Below are positions 25,922-34,961 of a DNA stretch of 64,000 nucleotides, in pieces. Location: contig NZ_CP045652.1 in NCBI RefSeq assembly GCF_009557615.1, positions 1,674,001 through 1,738,000 on the forward strand. The letters are read 5' to 3'. The translations under genes were made by a program, and so were the position numbers. The notes under the pieces are model-generated. The model searched no databases. It saw nothing but the letters and a program-made list of their open reading frames with translations, and had not been told where the DNA came from. This DNA comes from Sphingobacteruim zhuxiongii. Lineage in GTDB: Bacteria; Bacteroidota; Bacteroidia; Sphingobacteriales; Sphingobacteriaceae. How positions within the stretch are numbered: the stretch's first letter is position 1; each line of letters starts with the position of its first letter.

Positions 25922-28165
25922 ATGAAAACATGTATGCTGTTGTTTTGTGTAGCAGCGCTGTCCTCTTGCCAACAAAAAAGATCCGGTGATCCTCGTGTAC
26001 TCGTCTTCAGTAAATCCGATAAAGATACCTTAAACACAAATGCCGAAGGAAGTGCAGCTTTACTCAATTGGGCAAAGGAGAATAAAATCAAGGTTGATAC
26101 AAGTACGAATGCTACCTTATTCAATGAAGATTCGTTAAAGAATTATTCTGCCGTTGTATTATTAAACACCTCTGGAAACATCTTGAATAAGTTTCAAGAA
26201 GTTGCTTTTGAGCGTTACATACAAGCAGGGGGTGGTGTATTAGCATTGGAATCGATTCAAAATACAGAAGTTGATTGGAAATGGTATCGTCGACTATTTA
26301 CAGATAAGGATGCGCATGCTGTTTCGCAACAAGAAGTCGATGGAGGACGTGCTGCATCAATTCAGATGGAGGATAAGTATTCAAATGCTGTTTTTTCGGA
26401 CGAATCATATCTAACGAATGTTTCCAATAGCTTAAAATTTGCAATCGGCAAAAACTTAGAGTTAGTTTACACAAAAGCAAAATCTAAACCCGTTCCTGCG
26501 GAAGAAGATTTTACAAAAGTAGCCATGGCTTATGGCGAACTTTTCGAGCCTACAGAAATGGCTATTCTACCCGATTTAACAATACTGATTGCACAGCGCA
26601 GAGGTGAGCTATTATTGCTCGATCAGAAGACGAATAAGTTAGAGCAGGTCGGAATGTTAGATGTTTACCATGATACCGGTATTCCGAAAGTAAGTGCGGA
26701 AGAAGGCTTTATGGGCTTAACTTTGGATCCTGACTTTGCAAAAAACAACTATATATACGCATTTTATAGTCCTAAAGATACTTCGGTTAATCGTCTGTCG
26801 AGATTTGAGTTTAAGAATAAGAAGCTAGACTTGAAATCAGAAAAAGTAATATTACAATTTTATTCGCAACGATATATCTGTTGCCATACCGGAGGATCCT
26901 TAGCTTTTGGAAAGGATAATCTACTTTACTTATCAACGGGCGATAACTCTACGCCATTTAATGAAGAAGGACAAAAATTCGTAAGTGACGGTTATTCTCC
27001 AAAAGACTCACGTGTAGGACATGAACAATACGATGTACAACGTACATCAGGAAATACTAACGATTTACGCGGTAAAATTTTAAGAATTAAGATGAATGCC
27101 GATGGGACTTACGCTATTCCTGAAGGTAACCTATTTAAAAAAGAGCAAGCGAATACACGTCCTGAGATTTATGTGATGGGAAATCGGAATCCATACCGTA
27201 TTTCAATTGATCAGAAAACAGGATTCTTATATTGGGGTGAGGTTGGACCAGATGCTAGCAAAGATTCATTGGGTCGAGGACCTCGAGGATACGATGAGGT
27301 TAATCAAGCACGTAGTGCAGGTTTCTTTGGATGGCCATATTTTATCGGTAACAATTACGCCTACCATGCGCACAATTATGAAACAGGCGAAAAAGGCGCC
27401 GCATTTGATCCGAAAAAACCAATCAACGATTCCCGCAACAATACGGGTTTAAAAGAATTACCAACAGCTCAAGCCGCATTTATTTGGTATCCTTATGCCG
27501 ATTCACCTGAGTTTCCACAAGTTGGAAATGGCGGGCGAAATGCTGAAGCAGGTCCTGTTTACTATTCTTCAATGTTTCCGCAAGAGACGCGTTATCCTGA
27601 TTATTACGATGGAAAACTATTTATCTATGACTGGATTAGAGGTTGGGTGATGTTGGTCTCCATGCAACCGAATGGCGATTTTGACAAGATGGAGCCTTTT
27701 ATCAGCAACATGAAGTTAGCAGCACCAATTGATATGGAGGTTGGCCCGGATGGTAAGATATATGTATTGGAGTATGGAAGTGGTTGGTTTAGTAAGAATC
27801 CAGACGCTGCGGTAGCTCGCTTCGATTACGTTGCTGGCTCTGGAAAAGCAGGGAAAACAACCGGTGCTCAGGCTGGCAATGCTGCGAATACAATCGGACA
27901 TCAACAAGCCGCCATTCCGCGCGGACAAAGCTTAATTGAAGCTTCAGACTGTAAATCATGCCACGCTATAGATAAGAAATCCGTCGGCCCATCATATAAA
28001 GAAGTAGCAAAACATTATAAAGATAATAAAGACGCCGAGTCGATCTTGGTAAAAAAGATCATGACAGGAGGGAGTGGTGTATGGGGGAAAGTTGCCATGG
28101 CTGCGCATCCTAATTTGAAAAAAGAGGATGTTCAAGAAATGGTGGCTTGGATCTTAAAACAATAA
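25922..28165 (+). CDS. ThuA-like + PQQ-type sugar dehydrogenase + cytochrome c fusion lipoprotein
   Basis: About 747 residues from the ATG at 25922, which opens a lipoprotein signal (MKTCMLLFCVAALSSC); ATGs at 25904 and 25802 are in frame upstream. Residues ~25-170 form a ThuA-like glutamine-amidotransferase-fold domain (IQAGGGVLALESIQN). Residues ~185-640 form a glucose/sorbosone-dehydrogenase beta-propeller (TGGSLAFGKDNLLYLSTGDN, GWPYFIGNN). The C-terminal ~90 residues are a cytochrome c with CKSCH and a candidate Met ligand. The family is thought to oxidise a sugar and pass electrons to the respiratory chain from the periplasm. Stands divergent from the peptidase gene, 184 nt before the next hydrolase. 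Confidence 0.85.
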   Translation: MKTCMLLFCVAALSSCQQKRSGDPRVLVFSKSDKDTLNTNAEGSAALLNWAKENKIKVDTSTNATLFNEDSLKNYSAVVLLNTSGNILNKFQEVAFERYIQAGGGVLALESIQNTEVDWKWYRRLFTDKDAHAVSQQEVDGGRAASIQMEDKYSNAVFSDESYLTNVSNSLKFAIGKNLELVYTKAKSKPVPAEEDFTKVAMAYGELFEPTEMAILPDLTILIAQRRGELLLLDQKTNKLEQVGMLDVYHDTGIPKVSAEEGFMGLTLDPDFAKNNYIYAFYSPKDTSVNRLSRFEFKNKKLDLKSEKVILQFYSQRYICCHTGGSLAFGKDNLLYLSTGDNSTPFNEEGQKFVSDGYSPKDSRVGHEQYDVQRTSGNTNDLRGKILRIKMNADGTYAIPEGNLFKKEQANTRPEIYVMGNRNPYRISIDQKTGFLYWGEVGPDASKDSLGRGPRGYDEVNQARSAGFFGWPYFIGNNYAYHAHNYETGEKGAAFDPKKPINDSRNNTGLKELPTAQAAFIWYPYADSPEFPQVGNGGRNAEAGPVYYSSMFPQETRYPDYYDGKLFIYDWIRGWVMLVSMQPNGDFDKMEPFISNMKLAAPIDMEVGPDGKIYVLEYGSGWFSKNPDAAVARFDYVAGSGKAGKTTGAQAGNAANTIGHQQAAIPRGQSLIEASDCKSCHAIDKKSVGPSYKEVAKHYKDNKDAESILVKKIMTGGSGVWGKVAMAAHPNLKKEDVQEMVAWILKQ

Positions 28166-28349
28166 GGACCAGTGCGATTAGCTTGATTGCTTTTTAATAC
28201 AATCGAAGCTACTCGCAGTTTATTGCTTATTGGGACGATTTGGAACATTTTATCTTACCTATGAACTAAGAACATGGGGCTAGGGTCTATTTTTTGTAGG
28301 GTAGAATAGCGGGGTAAGTAATCAATCTAACATCAACCTAAATAAGTAT

Positions 28350-30422
28350 ATGAAAATTTCCTATCGATCGCTCTATTGTGGAATGCTGGCTATGGTTATC
28401 TTCCTGAATGTCACCGTTGCTCAGCAAGAAGGCAGTGTATTGGCACCTGGATGGTTTATGCATCGCGACGCTCCGAACTCTTTGTATGAGCACTATTATC
28501 ATCAGTCTATCAATTACTTAAATCAACGGAAATCAACAGTTGATAAAATCAATACGCTTGCAGAACTGCAAGCTTGGCAGGTGAAAAAGAAAGAGCAGAT
28601 AAAGAAAGCAATAGGCGAATTTCCGAAAGCAGAGTCTTTGAATGCGAAGCAGGTCGGGAAAGTAAACTTTGCCGATTACAGCATCGAACACATCGTATTT
28701 GAATCGCGTAAGAATTTTTTTGTCAGCTCTTCACTCTATTTACCTAAAAATCTGAAAAAGCCTGCTCCAGCGATAGTTTATTGCAGCGGACATAGTGAGA
28801 CAGGGTATCGTTCGGATACTTATCAGCATGTCATTTTAAATCTCGTTAAAAAGGGATTTATTGTCTTAGCATTTGATCCGGTAGGGCAGGGAGAACGACT
28901 GCAATACTTTGATCCGCAAAGCAAGAAATCCAAATTCGCAAGTCCGACCCAAGAACATTCTTATCCTTCGATACAGCTATTGGCTGCAGGCGACAATATG
29001 ATTAATTATATGGTCTGGGATGGTATTCGGGCGATTGACTATCTCGTTTCACGCAAAGACGTCGATTCAAAACGAATCGGAGTAACCGGTAGATCGGGAG
29101 GTGGTACACAATCGGCTTATCTAGGTGCCGTTGATGATCGGGTAAAAGCAGTTGCAATAGAGAATTATTTAACGAATTTTGAAAGACTGTACCAAAATAA
29201 AGGTCCTCAAGACGCCGAACAAAACTTAAATAGCGGCATCAAACAAGGAATCGATCATGCCGACTTTATGATAGCTCGCTTACCTAAAGCGACTTTACTG
29301 GTTGCCACACGAAACGATATATTCAATATTCAAGGTACGCGCGAAACGTTTTCCGAGGCTGAACGCTTATCTAAACTCTACGGGGGGCAAGCCGCCAACC
29401 TGTCGATGGTAGAAGATGATGCAGGACATGCCTCCACCAAAAATAACCGGTTGGCCTTATATGCTTTCTTCCAACAAGCACTAGCGAATCCCGGCAATGT
29501 AGTAGATGAAGAGGTCACTTTACCGACTGAGGAGCAATTGAAAGTAAGTCCGACTGGCCAAGTCAATAGTTCCTATCAAAGCAGCTCCGTATTTAGACTG
29601 AATAAGCAAAATGCGGATAAATTAAAAGAAAATTTACGAGGACAAGCGAGTCTAGATTTCTTGAAATCAAGCCAAGGAAAGCAGCAGCTAAAAGACATGA
29701 CAGGATTTGTATCGATGAAACCCTTACAAAGTCCAGTTTATACCGGTAGGATACTAGGTAAGGGTTATAATATCGAGAAATTTTTCAGTTATACGGATGC
29801 CGGATATATTTTGCCATACCTACTCATTAAACCAGAAAAGACCAATGGTAAGTTCATCCTTTGGCTCGCGGAGCAAGGAAAACAAGATGTCGTTGGAAAA
29901 GAGGATAATTTTGTCAATTTAGTGCATCAAGGATATACGATTGTGTGTCCTGACCTAATTGGGACGGGTGAAGTAGGTCCTGGCACTTATAAAGGCGATG
30001 CGTTTATCAACAATGTTTCCTATAACCTCGCCTATATGGGCTTGCAAATTGGACAGACAACAGTGGGTTTGCAGGCAAATGATATTCTTGCATTAGCGGA
30101 TTTGTTGAAGCGGGAGTATGCTGCTGAAGCGATTGTTGCTGTTGCTCAGGATAATAGCATAGCGAGTTTGCTGCATGCCGCTTATTTCGAGAATCCTTTT
30201 CAGCAGGTTATTGCCCTAGGTAAATTGACCACTTATCAAGAAATAGTCGACACCGAGTATTATGATTCGAACGTCGTGCCTAGTATTGTACCAAACGCGC
30301 TGAATTATTATGATTTACCCTTACTGGCAAAAGTTATTGATCGTTATTCTTTTATTTCAACAAATCAAGAGTCTTTAAAGGGGGAATACCTACTAAAACT
30401 ATTGCAAGCTAAATCGAAGTAA
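28350..30422 (+). CDS. large secreted alpha/beta hydrolase (acetylxylan-esterase-like)
   Basis: 690 residues with a signal peptide ending near TVAQ (residue ~24). Residues ~110-390 form an alpha/beta hydrolase with VYCSGHSE oxyanion region, FDPVGQGER, WDGIRAIDYL and the nucleophile elbow GRSGGG (Ser249); a candidate His is in DDAGHAST. This is the pattern of carbohydrate esterases (CE7/CE15-like). Residues ~430-690 look like a second hydrolase-type fold without an obvious nucleophile. Deacetylation of a plant glycan is plausible but unproven. Downstream of the dehydrogenase fusion on the same strand. Confidence 0.75.
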   Translation: MKISYRSLYCGMLAMVIFLNVTVAQQEGSVLAPGWFMHRDAPNSLYEHYYHQSINYLNQRKSTVDKINTLAELQAWQVKKKEQIKKAIGEFPKAESLNAKQVGKVNFADYSIEHIVFESRKNFFVSSSLYLPKNLKKPAPAIVYCSGHSETGYRSDTYQHVILNLVKKGFIVLAFDPVGQGERLQYFDPQSKKSKFASPTQEHSYPSIQLLAAGDNMINYMVWDGIRAIDYLVSRKDVDSKRIGVTGRSGGGTQSAYLGAVDDRVKAVAIENYLTNFERLYQNKGPQDAEQNLNSGIKQGIDHADFMIARLPKATLLVATRNDIFNIQGTRETFSEAERLSKLYGGQAANLSMVEDDAGHASTKNNRLALYAFFQQALANPGNVVDEEVTLPTEEQLKVSPTGQVNSSYQSSSVFRLNKQNADKLKENLRGQASLDFLKSSQGKQQLKDMTGFVSMKPLQSPVYTGRILGKGYNIEKFFSYTDAGYILPYLLIKPEKTNGKFILWLAEQGKQDVVGKEDNFVNLVHQGYTIVCPDLIGTGEVGPGTYKGDAFINNVSYNLAYMGLQIGQTTVGLQANDILALADLLKREYAAEAIVAVAQDNSIASLLHAAYFENPFQQVIALGKLTTYQEIVDTEYYDSNVVPSIVPNALNYYDLPLLAKVIDRYSFISTNQESLKGEYLLKLLQAKSK

Positions 30423-30816
30423 AGACTGAAAGGCCTAAGTATATGTAAGGTAAATATTAGAGATCTTATCTGCTTTTACGTACTCCCTTTCATAACCCAT
30501 AGATACAGAATGTGAACGGGGTTTGAAAGGGAAGTGAAAGGGATGTGAAAGGGATCTAGACAGAGGGTCCTAGTACGAAATCGAGAAAACAGTAGGTTCA
30601 CGTCTATAAAAAAGTTTCTGCCGTATATGAATAAAATACTGTATAAACCAAGATTGATTTAAAGAGATATTTAACATAACCAAGTTAGTTATGTAAGGTT
30701 TTAGAGTTGTTGAAATCCAGTTAATTAAGAAATAAAAAGAAGAGAAAATTTAAAAAGAGTTTTTTTAAATAACCATTTTTATGTTCTTTTGCTATTTATA
30801 ATTAATCTTAATAAAA
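30423..30816. other. intergenic region before the TonB receptor operon
   Basis: 394 nt with no gene seen. It contains the 11-bp tandem repeat (30512-30555) with an inverted copy upstream, and a perfect hairpin ACATAAC (30674-30680) / GTTATGT (30688-30694). The operon promoter is presumably here, but no convincing -7 box stands out. Confidence 0.5.
30512..30555. repeat. four tandem 11-bp repeats
   Basis: Units GTGAACGGGGT, TTGAAAGGGAA, GTGAAAGGGAT, GTGAAAGGGAT lie back to back. An inverted copy, TCCCTTTCA at 30484-30492, can pair with the TGAAAGGGA core of any of the last three units. Confidence 0.8.
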
Positions 30817-33585
30817 GTGAATCGCTTAATCTGCCTTCTCGTTCTAATGCTTTTTTTTGCGGGCATTCCTTATTCATTTGGACAAATCACCTCGCTAAGA
30901 GGGAGAGTAGTAAACGATAAGAATAAGCCTCTAGCTTTTGCTACTATTCGGATCAATAACGGTGAGCAAGTAACCTCATCTAATGACAACGGAGAGTTTT
31001 CCATTAGCATTTTTACTAATCAGGATGCAGTACAGTTGTCGATTTACCATGTTGGCAAGAAGACCCTACAAACGCGTATCAGGCGTCAAGATTTTTCGCG
31101 GTTTCAATCCTTTGTACTCGAAGAATTAAGTTTAACTCTGCAAGGCGTAAATATTATTCCAACCTACCAGAATACCAAGAACAGTAATTCCTCCATTTTT
31201 TTCGATAAAGAAACCATTGAGGCAACGCAGGCTTTTAGTCTACAAGATGTTTTGAAAAATTTACCTGGGAAAGCCAATATCGCCCCCAATGTAAACCAAG
31301 TGGAGACCTTTACGCTGCGTGGTGGAAATACCAGCGGTTCTGGTGCTGATAATGTTTTTAATCTGAATAATTCCTTAGGTATCGCCATTATTATGGACGA
31401 TATGTATTTGAGTAATGATGCAAATATGCAAAGTCGGTCCGCCAGTCGCTGGGGGATGACTAGCGCAACACTCTCGGGAGTTGGTTTTAACGATTCGTAT
31501 TTAGGAATGCAAAGTTCAAAAAATTATGACGTTGCTTTTCAAGGGATTGATTTGAGAGAAATCCCGGTGAATAATATCGAAAGTATTGAAGTCATCCAAG
31601 GAGTAGCATCAGCTAAATATGGTGAGATTACGGACGGAGCAATCATTATCAATCGCCAAGCGGGATCGTCGCCATGGGCTGTCAATCTTCAACTCAATGG
31701 TGGATCGGTTTCGACAGGTATCAGCAAGGGCTTTGAACTTGGGAAGATCGGAGCTTTAAATGTGTCGACGAATTATACCAATTCCAACGCGGATCCAAGA
31801 GATAAAATCAAAACTTTTAATCGTATCAATCAATCGCTCATGTGGACGAAGCGATTCCGTAATGATATAAAGAATACTTTGTCTTTCGACTATAATTATC
31901 GAAATGATCATCGGCGTTTAGATCCAGATGATGATCAAAAGGAATCCTCAAAATTTACGAATAAGGGATTTTCCATTTCCAACCGTTTAGCCATCCCGAC
32001 CAATATCAAATGGCTAAATACGGCCAATTTTAATGTAAACTTTTCAAGGTCGAAGCAAAACTCTTATAAACAATATATTCTGAATCGGGGGATTACCGCT
32101 ATAACAATAAAAGACACGACGGGTATTTATAAGGGCTATTTTAGCAACGGTAGTTATCGTGCGGAAGAAGAAATTGTCGGCATTCCAATCAACTTTGGGG
32201 CGAGACTGGATGCCTCAAGCCAATTTGAATGGGGATCGTCGAAGCATCAATTAAGCTATGGCATTAATTACAGCTTGTCAAACAATGGCGGACAAGGTAT
32301 TATTAGTGATCCGGATCGCCCACGATGGTTATTGAATGGTGGGGGAAATGAACGGGCCTATGATTTTGAGCATCTTCCCAATGCCCAAAATTGGGGACTA
32401 TTTATAGAAAATAGTATACGCGGAACGATCGGTACACGTGCTTATCAGGCGAACTTAGGATTGCGAGCGGATATTCAAAATGGCTTTTTAACGCTACAAC
32501 CACGAGTGAATACAAGTTTTAAGTGGAATGATCAATGGTCGTCGACGGCGTCCTTCGGGATTTCTTCGAAGGCACCAACGCTAGCACATATGTATCCAGC
32601 ACCCGTTTTTATCGATATTGAATTATTGAAAATATACGCTGGAGATTTGTCCAAGGCTCTTTACTTAGTGTATACGGATAAGAAGATATTAGATAATGCA
32701 CATTTGAAACCATCCATGTCATCCCAGTTAGAGTTAGGTATGCAGTACAAAGGCTCGATCTTGAATTCTGCATTATACACCTACTTCAAGCAAAATTGGA
32801 ACGGATTCGAAACAGTAAATTCTGATCACCATTATACCTTGCCTAATTATAATTACGAGGTTGACCCTATCTCTGGGGAAATTAGCTATTCGGAAGCAGG
32901 AACCACAAGTAATTATTTCGGATTCTATGGTTATGAGATGACGAATGGAGCCAAATCAGAGACCATTGGTTTGGATTGGATGATTAATTTCAATCAAATT
33001 AAAGCGATTAAAACGAGCTTTTCTATTCTAAATAACGTGTATTACAGCGCTTATAAACGAACTCAACCTTTACGTATACAAATAGAAAATAATAAGATTA
33101 TTCTTCCTGATCAAACCAGTATGACCTATGCAGTATATGATCCCAATGAAGGAAATCAATTGCAGATCATGTCCAAACTAAACAGTTCGACCCATATTCC
33201 TAAAGTAGGCTTTATCGTTAATTTTAGTGCTGATGTATTCTGGAGGGACCGACTTAGGTCGAGCAATTCGATTTTGCCTGTCGCTTATTATAATTCCAAT
33301 GGACTTTACAAAACTGTTGCAGAGGCTCCACTCTCGACGGAGGTAATGAATGGTTTGAAGCGAATTTCTGAAGATATGGTTTCGGAGGATTTACCCTTCG
33401 TTTATTGCATTGTCAATATGTCCTTAGTGAAGGAAATTAATAAGAAGTTCAGAATAAACCTCAATGCCTACAACCTATTTAACATACGTCCAGAACATTA
33501 CTCGGTAACGTCTTCCGGGATTGAAAGAATTTATAAGTATAACAGAAGACCAAGCTTCACTATTGGCACAAACATAAAATTTTAA
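30817..33585 (+). CDS. TonB-dependent receptor with carboxypeptidase-like N-terminal domain
   Basis: 922 residues, starting at GTG: a stop lies six codons upstream in frame, and the GTG gives a complete signal peptide (MNRLICLLVLMLFFAGIPYSFG). A CarboxypepD_reg-like beta-sandwich (residues ~25-110) precedes the plug (FSLQDVLKNLPG ... TLRGG, IDLREIPVNNIESIEVIQG) and a ~22-strand barrel ending in TIGTNIKF. It imports a ligand across the outer membrane using TonB energy. First gene of a four-gene operon with a DUF4876 lipoprotein, a DUF6850 barrel and a cytochrome c peroxidase; the partners differ from SusD-type systems, so the ligand is more likely a metal complex or small molecule (inference). 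Confidence 0.85.
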   Translation: MNRLICLLVLMLFFAGIPYSFGQITSLRGRVVNDKNKPLAFATIRINNGEQVTSSNDNGEFSISIFTNQDAVQLSIYHVGKKTLQTRIRRQDFSRFQSFVLEELSLTLQGVNIIPTYQNTKNSNSSIFFDKETIEATQAFSLQDVLKNLPGKANIAPNVNQVETFTLRGGNTSGSGADNVFNLNNSLGIAIIMDDMYLSNDANMQSRSASRWGMTSATLSGVGFNDSYLGMQSSKNYDVAFQGIDLREIPVNNIESIEVIQGVASAKYGEITDGAIIINRQAGSSPWAVNLQLNGGSVSTGISKGFELGKIGALNVSTNYTNSNADPRDKIKTFNRINQSLMWTKRFRNDIKNTLSFDYNYRNDHRRLDPDDDQKESSKFTNKGFSISNRLAIPTNIKWLNTANFNVNFSRSKQNSYKQYILNRGITAITIKDTTGIYKGYFSNGSYRAEEEIVGIPINFGARLDASSQFEWGSSKHQLSYGINYSLSNNGGQGIISDPDRPRWLLNGGGNERAYDFEHLPNAQNWGLFIENSIRGTIGTRAYQANLGLRADIQNGFLTLQPRVNTSFKWNDQWSSTASFGISSKAPTLAHMYPAPVFIDIELLKIYAGDLSKALYLVYTDKKILDNAHLKPSMSSQLELGMQYKGSILNSALYTYFKQNWNGFETVNSDHHYTLPNYNYEVDPISGEISYSEAGTTSNYFGFYGYEMTNGAKSETIGLDWMINFNQIKAIKTSFSILNNVYYSAYKRTQPLRIQIENNKIILPDQTSMTYAVYDPNEGNQLQIMSKLNSSTHIPKVGFIVNFSADVFWRDRLRSSNSILPVAYYNSNGLYKTVAEAPLSTEVMNGLKRISEDMVSEDLPFVYCIVNMSLVKEINKKFRINLNAYNLFNIRPEHYSVTSSGIERIYKYNRRPSFTIGTNIKF

Positions 33586-33588
33586 CCC

Positions 33589-34953
33589 ATGAAATTCAAT
33601 TCAGTAATCTTTGCTTTCCTTATTTTCACGCTGTCGAGCTGTCAAGAGGTGCCCGAATTAACACGTGCTGTAAAATTCACAGTAGAGGCTAAAGTCAAGA
33701 GTGACGAAAATTTGCAAATCACTACGGAAGGTGCAAGTGTCACTATAACCAATAAAACGAATGGTTCAACCTACCAGACTACAGTACAGGCGGATGGTAA
33801 GGCCGTTTTTGAAAGTGTTACTCCCGGTTCCTATACGTTAAGTGCGACTTTAAGTATTACTGCGGAGAAGTATATGGAACTTGCAGGCTATTATGTCGAA
33901 GATGCCGTTAATTTTTCTGGAAGCTCAGATAATGTGGAAGTCTTTGATGATAAAACGCTGCCTATCGAACTAATCGCTGGAAAAACAGGGAATCTAGTTT
34001 TTAAACAGATTTATTATGTAGGTTCCAACGTTGCAACAGGTGCCTCCTTTAGAGATGTTTTTTTAGAGATTTATAATAACTCTAACCAAGTTCTTTATGC
34101 GGATAGTCTGTACTTCGGTCAAGTAATTGGAATTAACAATGCTAAAGTAAGTGAATACAACTTGGAAAGTGGACAATATGATTGGTCAAAAGCTGTTGGT
34201 ATGAGCATTGATGCAGGAAAAGATGCGAATGTTGATTATATTTATGCACATACATTATTCCGTATTCCGAGTGATGGAACTGGTAAAAAACATCCGATTC
34301 AACCTGGTCAAAGCATAATTATTGCAGCAACTGCTGTTGATCATACCAATTCATACGAGTCGAATACCTCAGCACCGGTAACAGTAACAGACCCTGCGTT
34401 GACGGTAAACTTAAATCTAGCTTATTTCGAAGTTAATTTAATTGAATTCTTAAGACCAACGGATAATAGCGCCCATACCCCATATCGTTTTGATGTGGAT
34501 AATATTAGTGTGCCTAATGTGGATGTGCTACATGTGTCTAGTGGAAATGATTTAATATTAAATGCTTTGGGACGCGAAGCCATTTTTATTGCCGATACGA
34601 GAGGTACGGATATAAATATGGAAAGTCTAAAAAATTATGCAACTCCCGAAGTAAGATCGATAACGGCAGAGACGAAAACGTATAGACAGATCCCCGCGTC
34701 GATTATTGTAGATGCCGTAGAATTACAGCATCCAGTTGCTTCCTCAAGAGTTCCTAAACGTTTGCCAACAACTTTGGATGCAGGACGTACGTTTGTACCA
34801 GGCGGGCAATATTCTAGTCAGTCTTTAGTGCGTAAGACCTTAAAAATAGTTAATGGTCGCCGGATTTTGAAAGATAGCAATAACTCCGAGGCAGACTTCG
34901 GCTATTTGCAAAAAGCTGATGTTTCTAAATCGGCAAGTTCATTTATTGATTAA
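33589..34953 (+). CDS. DUF4876 domain-containing lipoprotein
   Basis: 454 residues, lipobox FTLSSC with the lipid Cys near residue 19. Residues ~25-115 are an Ig-like, carboxypeptidase-regulatory-type domain (SVTPGSYTLSATL). The remainder resembles a lamin-tail-like beta-sandwich (FRDVFLEIYNNSNQVLYADSLYFGQV). DUF4876 proteins usually lie after such TonB receptors in Bacteroidota and probably act as surface ligand-binding partners, like SusD for SusC; no function is established. 3 nt after the receptor gene. Confidence 0.75.
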   Translation: MKFNSVIFAFLIFTLSSCQEVPELTRAVKFTVEAKVKSDENLQITTEGASVTITNKTNGSTYQTTVQADGKAVFESVTPGSYTLSATLSITAEKYMELAGYYVEDAVNFSGSSDNVEVFDDKTLPIELIAGKTGNLVFKQIYYVGSNVATGASFRDVFLEIYNNSNQVLYADSLYFGQVIGINNAKVSEYNLESGQYDWSKAVGMSIDAGKDANVDYIYAHTLFRIPSDGTGKKHPIQPGQSIIIAATAVDHTNSYESNTSAPVTVTDPALTVNLNLAYFEVNLIEFLRPTDNSAHTPYRFDVDNISVPNVDVLHVSSGNDLILNALGREAIFIADTRGTDINMESLKNYATPEVRSITAETKTYRQIPASIIVDAVELQHPVASSRVPKRLPTTLDAGRTFVPGGQYSSQSLVRKTLKIVNGRRILKDSNNSEADFGYLQKADVSKSASSFID

Positions 34954-34961
34954 TTAGTACG

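Noticed and set aside
25922..28165. A possible PQQ biosynthesis link
   Set aside because: No pqq genes in the window; PQQ use is a family property only.
30545..30555. CRISPR-like repeats
   Set aside because: Units are 11 bp and directly adjacent, with no spacers and no cas genes.
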